From JASJBU01 sp965372385 (GTDB taxonomy: Bacteria > Pseudomonadota > Gammaproteobacteria > Chromatiales > Chromatiaceae): a stretch of DNA of 17,199 nucleotides. This document shows positions 14,664-17,199 of the stretch, in pieces. Both the position numbers and the translations under genes were made by a program. The stretch spans positions 1 through 17,199 of the forward strand of contig CBDVCD010000043.1 of NCBI GenBank assembly GCA_965372385.1, in the 5' to 3' direction. The stretch's first letter is position 1. Every line of letters starts with the position of its first letter. Below the pieces are notes generated by a model that saw nothing but the letters and a program-made list of their open reading frames with translations, searched no databases and had not been told where the DNA came from.

Positions 14664-15325
14664 TTGACACAGATCTCAAGGAACAGCTGGTCGGGCAATT
14701 TCGAGACTATCTGGACGCAGCCACAACCGAGGACGAAGAGCCGCGGGAGGCCTCTGGGGAGATCGATCTGTTTACTCTGTTCACTGAATTGGCCGCGTTG
14801 AAAAATGAGGTCAGACTGGAGTCCCGGCAGGTCAAGCAGGCCCTGGATCACTCCCGGGAACTGATCGACGGCCTGCGCGAGAACAACCTCCAGTTCAGTC
14901 ATGAACTGGCTCGACATCGGCAGGGGGAAGATGAGCTTCGGCAGCTGGCTGAGCGTCCGCTGCTGCTGGAAATTCTGGAATTGAGTGATCGGATCGAGGC
15001 CGCTATACAAAGCCTGCGGGAGTATCGGCCGGGCCTGATAGAACGCACGAACAGTAAGAAGGGACGGTTGATCAGCGGTGTCGGCCAGGGGCTGGAGATC
15101 ACGCAGCGTCGTCTGGATGGACTGCTGGCCCGTTATCAGATCAGTCCGATCCATCCAATGGGGAAACGCCTGGATCCGAATACCATGCGGGTCTGTGGAA
15201 CAGAACAGAGAGATGACCGGGATGACGGGATGGTGCTGGCCGAGGTTCGCAAGGGTTTCCTGCGCGCCGGCCAGGTGTTGCGTCTGGCCGAGGTTATTGT
15301 GAACAAGAAGGAATCCGAATTATGA
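14660..15325 (+). CDS. GrpE-like nucleotide exchange factor
   Basis: A 221-aa protein. Its middle is a long helical region, and its C-terminus has the GrpE beta-domain pattern: GKRLDPNTMRV, MVLAEVRKGFL and VLRLAEVIVNK. GrpE releases ADP from Hsp70. The acidic N-terminus and the long extra helix are less typical. It overlaps both neighbours by ATGA, at 14660 and at 15322, which places it firmly in the Hsp70 operon. Sequence divergence suggests a specialised paralogue, not the housekeeping copy. Confidence 0.78.
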   Translation: MIDTDLKEQLVGQFRDYLDAATTEDEEPREASGEIDLFTLFTELAALKNEVRLESRQVKQALDHSRELIDGLRENNLQFSHELARHRQGEDELRQLAERPLLLEILELSDRIEAAIQSLREYRPGLIERTNSKKGRLISGVGQGLEITQRRLDGLLARYQISPIHPMGKRLDPNTMRVCGTEQRDDRDDGMVLAEVRKGFLRAGQVLRLAEVIVNKKESEL

Positions 15326-17061
15326 ACGAGATCATCATTGGAATCGACCTGGGCACCACCAATTCCGAGGTCGCAGTCGCCCACGAGGGCAGGGTGGAGG
15401 TGCTGGAGGTAAGCAATGGCTCCAGGCTGCTCCCCTCGGTGGTTGGTTTGGCGGATGACGGCGCCCTGTTGGTGGGTGAAGCCGCCTGGAATCAATACAG
15501 ACTCTACCCGGAGCGGACCGTCCGCTCCATCAAGCGGCGCATGGGCAGTGATCTGAAGGTCGAACTGGGTGGAAAGGAATACACGCCTCAGGAGATCTCC
15601 GCGCTGATCCTCAAACGGCTAAAGGCGGTGGCCGAGTCTTATCTTGGTGAGGAGGTGCGCAAGGCGGTCATTACGGTCCCCGCCTATTTTTCAGATGCCC
15701 AGCGCCAGGCTACCAAGGATGCGGGAGAGATTGCCGGCCTGGATGTGGCGCGCATTATCAACGAGCCTACGGCGGCTTCGCTGGCCTACGAAAGCAGCAG
15801 CAAAGGCCAGAAGCAGATCCTGGTCTATGATCTCGGTGGCGGCACCTTCGATGTGTCCGTGGTGCGGCTGGAAAATGACGTGGTAGAGGTATTGGCCAGC
15901 CACGGTAACAATCACCTGGGTGGCGACGACTTCGATCAGAAGATCGTCGAGCATGTGCTGGCGCATATCAAACAGGAACAGGGTCTGGACCCTTCCGGCT
16001 CGAAACAGGCCATGGCCCGCATCCTGCGTGCCGCGGAGTCTGCCAAGATTACCCTGTCGGACAATCCCTACGCCATGCTGGAAGAGGAGTACCTGCTGGA
16101 GCAGGACGGTGTGCCGGTTCACCTGTCCATGGAACTGGCCCGGGACGACTATGAAGCGATGATCAACCCCTTCATCGATGAGACTCTGATGGCCGCGCAT
16201 ACCGCGCTGGAAGGGGCCGGTGTGAGCGTCTCTCAGTTGGATGAGATCCTGCTGGTGGGGGGGGCTACCCGTACCCCGTTGATCGCTCGGCATCTTGAGA
16301 AAGAGCTGGGTCTGCAGCCACGCAGTGATGTGGACCCGGATCTGTGTGTGGCTGCCGGTGCGGCGATGCAGGGGGCGGTGATCGCAGGCGGGTCCGTCTC
16401 CAGCGTGCTGGTGGATATCACACCCTATACCTTTGGCACCAGCGCCCTGGCGGAGGTGAAAGGGGAGATGTATCCCTATAATTATGTACCGCTGATTCGA
16501 AAGAACAGCGTTATCCCCACCGCCAAGAGCGAGGTCTTTTACACGGCCTTCGATGGCCAGACCCGGGTGGAGGTGATGGTCTACCAGGGGGAGGAGCCAG
16601 ATGCACTCGACAACACCGAAATCGGGCGTTTTCTGATCGAGGGTCTGGGAGACGTAGGCCACGGCAATCCCATCATCACCACCTTTTCCCTGGACCTCAA
16701 TGGAATCCTGCATGTCACGGCGAAGGAGAAGGAGACCGGTCTGGAGAAGAGTATTACCATCGACAACGCCATCGCCCGTTTTGAAGAAGAGCAGATGGAG
16801 CAGGCCAAGGCCCGCATCGGCCAACTGTTTGAAGGTGAGGTCGTGGCCGATGAGGAGCGCGTGCAGAACCGGGAACTTACCCAGGCCCGGGCTCTGATCG
16901 AGAAGGCGGAACGCCTCATGCAGGATGCCAGCGAAGACGACCGGGAGGATCTCGTGGACCTGGTCGAAGGTCTGACGGACGCCATGGGTAGCAACGACCT
17001 GCAGGCCATGCAGAATGCCTCGGAAGAGCTCACCGACCTGATCTTCTATTTGGAATCCTGA
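15322..17061 (+). CDS. Hsp70-family chaperone (DnaK paralogue)
   Basis: A 579-aa Hsp70 with the phosphate-1 loop GIDLGTTNS (7-15), NEPTAASLAYE (from 147), phosphate-2 loop DLGGGTFDVSVV (from 170) and adenosine loop LVGGATRTP (near 311-319). A substrate-binding beta domain and a helical lid follow. It is about 60 residues shorter than DnaK and lacks the usual EEVKDKK-type tail. Gene order TPR, J-like, GrpE-like, Hsp70 points to a dedicated folding or disassembly machine. Clients are unknown; the neighbouring NACHT/FGE proteins are a possibility that the sequence does not prove. Confidence 0.93.
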   Translation: MNEIIIGIDLGTTNSEVAVAHEGRVEVLEVSNGSRLLPSVVGLADDGALLVGEAAWNQYRLYPERTVRSIKRRMGSDLKVELGGKEYTPQEISALILKRLKAVAESYLGEEVRKAVITVPAYFSDAQRQATKDAGEIAGLDVARIINEPTAASLAYESSSKGQKQILVYDLGGGTFDVSVVRLENDVVEVLASHGNNHLGGDDFDQKIVEHVLAHIKQEQGLDPSGSKQAMARILRAAESAKITLSDNPYAMLEEEYLLEQDGVPVHLSMELARDDYEAMINPFIDETLMAAHTALEGAGVSVSQLDEILLVGGATRTPLIARHLEKELGLQPRSDVDPDLCVAAGAAMQGAVIAGGSVSSVLVDITPYTFGTSALAEVKGEMYPYNYVPLIRKNSVIPTAKSEVFYTAFDGQTRVEVMVYQGEEPDALDNTEIGRFLIEGLGDVGHGNPIITTFSLDLNGILHVTAKEKETGLEKSITIDNAIARFEEEQMEQAKARIGQLFEGEVVADEERVQNRELTQARALIEKAERLMQDASEDDREDLVDLVEGLTDAMGSNDLQAMQNASEELTDLIFYLES

Positions 17062-17112
17062 ACCTAGATTCTGCAGTTGACCGCTCCATTCTACTTATAA
17101 CGAGTTGAATTC

Positions 17113-17199
17113 ATGTGTATTTTGTTCGATAGACCGACACACCTGCTGGGTGAACCACGCTACGAGGTAGATTGCACGTTTTTGGCGGCACATGGCCGG
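17113..17199 (+). CDS. Start of an unrecognised ORF running off the window
   Basis: An ATG at 17113 opens MCILFDRPTHLLGEPRY and stays open to the window end. The last 57 bases are the second copy of the edge repeat. There is no good Shine-Dalgarno sequence. It could equally be a non-coding repeat that happens to be open. Confidence 0.25.
   Translation, partial: MCILFDRPTHLLGEPRYEVDCTFLAAHGR
17143..17199 (+). repeat. Edge repeat, right copy
   Basis: Matches positions 2-58 at 43 of 57 bases in the same orientation, and both copies are open in the matching frame. Several substitutions change amino acids, so the two are old paralogues, not a fresh duplication. Confidence 0.5.

Noticed and set aside
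1..17199. CRISPR array or prophage genes
   Set aside because: No regularly spaced direct repeats and no capsid, tail, integrase or lysis genes were seen. The repeats present are palindromes, MITEs and DGR repeats.

Overview
The window looks like bacterial chromosome from a gammaproteobacterium with a moderately high GC content, probably a sulfur-oxidising relative of the Chromatiales. That placement is an inference from REP-like intergenic palindromes (cores such as gcgggccatgcccgc), codon use and the gene set. There is no rRNA, complete tRNA or phylogenetic marker gene here to confirm it. No phage structural genes are present, so the retroelement described below appears to be cellular.

The centre (about 2.2-11.6 kb) is a complete diversity-generating retroelement (DGR) that feeds two target loci. 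The order is: a leftover 3' end of a lost target (2229-2290); target 1, a 1009-aa NACHT ATPase with a C-terminal FGE-sulfatase/C-type-lectin-like domain (2637-5666); Avd (5728-6075); the template repeat TR (6135-6255); an intrinsic terminator; a DGR reverse transcriptase (6420-7502); and target locus 2, made of a 151-aa helical protein (7722-8177) followed directly by a second NACHT/FGE protein (8179-11355). Each target ends in a 121-bp variable repeat. Aligned by hand, VR1 differs from TR at 19 positions and VR2 at 11. All 30 differences fall on TR adenines and none on the 93 other positions, which is the DGR signature.

Targets of this kind have the layout of bacterial NLR/STAND sensors whose ligand-binding tail can be rewritten. 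In locus 1 the N-terminal helical domain, a glycine-rich motif and the NACHT are one polypeptide. In locus 2 the helical domain is a separate protein, and both it and the neighbouring NACHT protein carry the same glycine-rich motif. This suggests an effector/receptor pair that communicates through a shared motif. Target 2 is broken by a 276-bp MITE-like insertion flanked by a 6-bp duplication; removing it restores one 964-codon frame.

To the left (751-2133, minus strand) is a patatin-like lipoprotein. To the right (11.87-17.06 kb) is a tightly coupled operon of a TPR protein, a degenerate J-domain protein, a GrpE-like protein and a 579-aa Hsp70. A second MITE (11681-11781) separates the DGR from the chaperone operon. 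The two window edges carry diverged copies of a 57-bp sequence.
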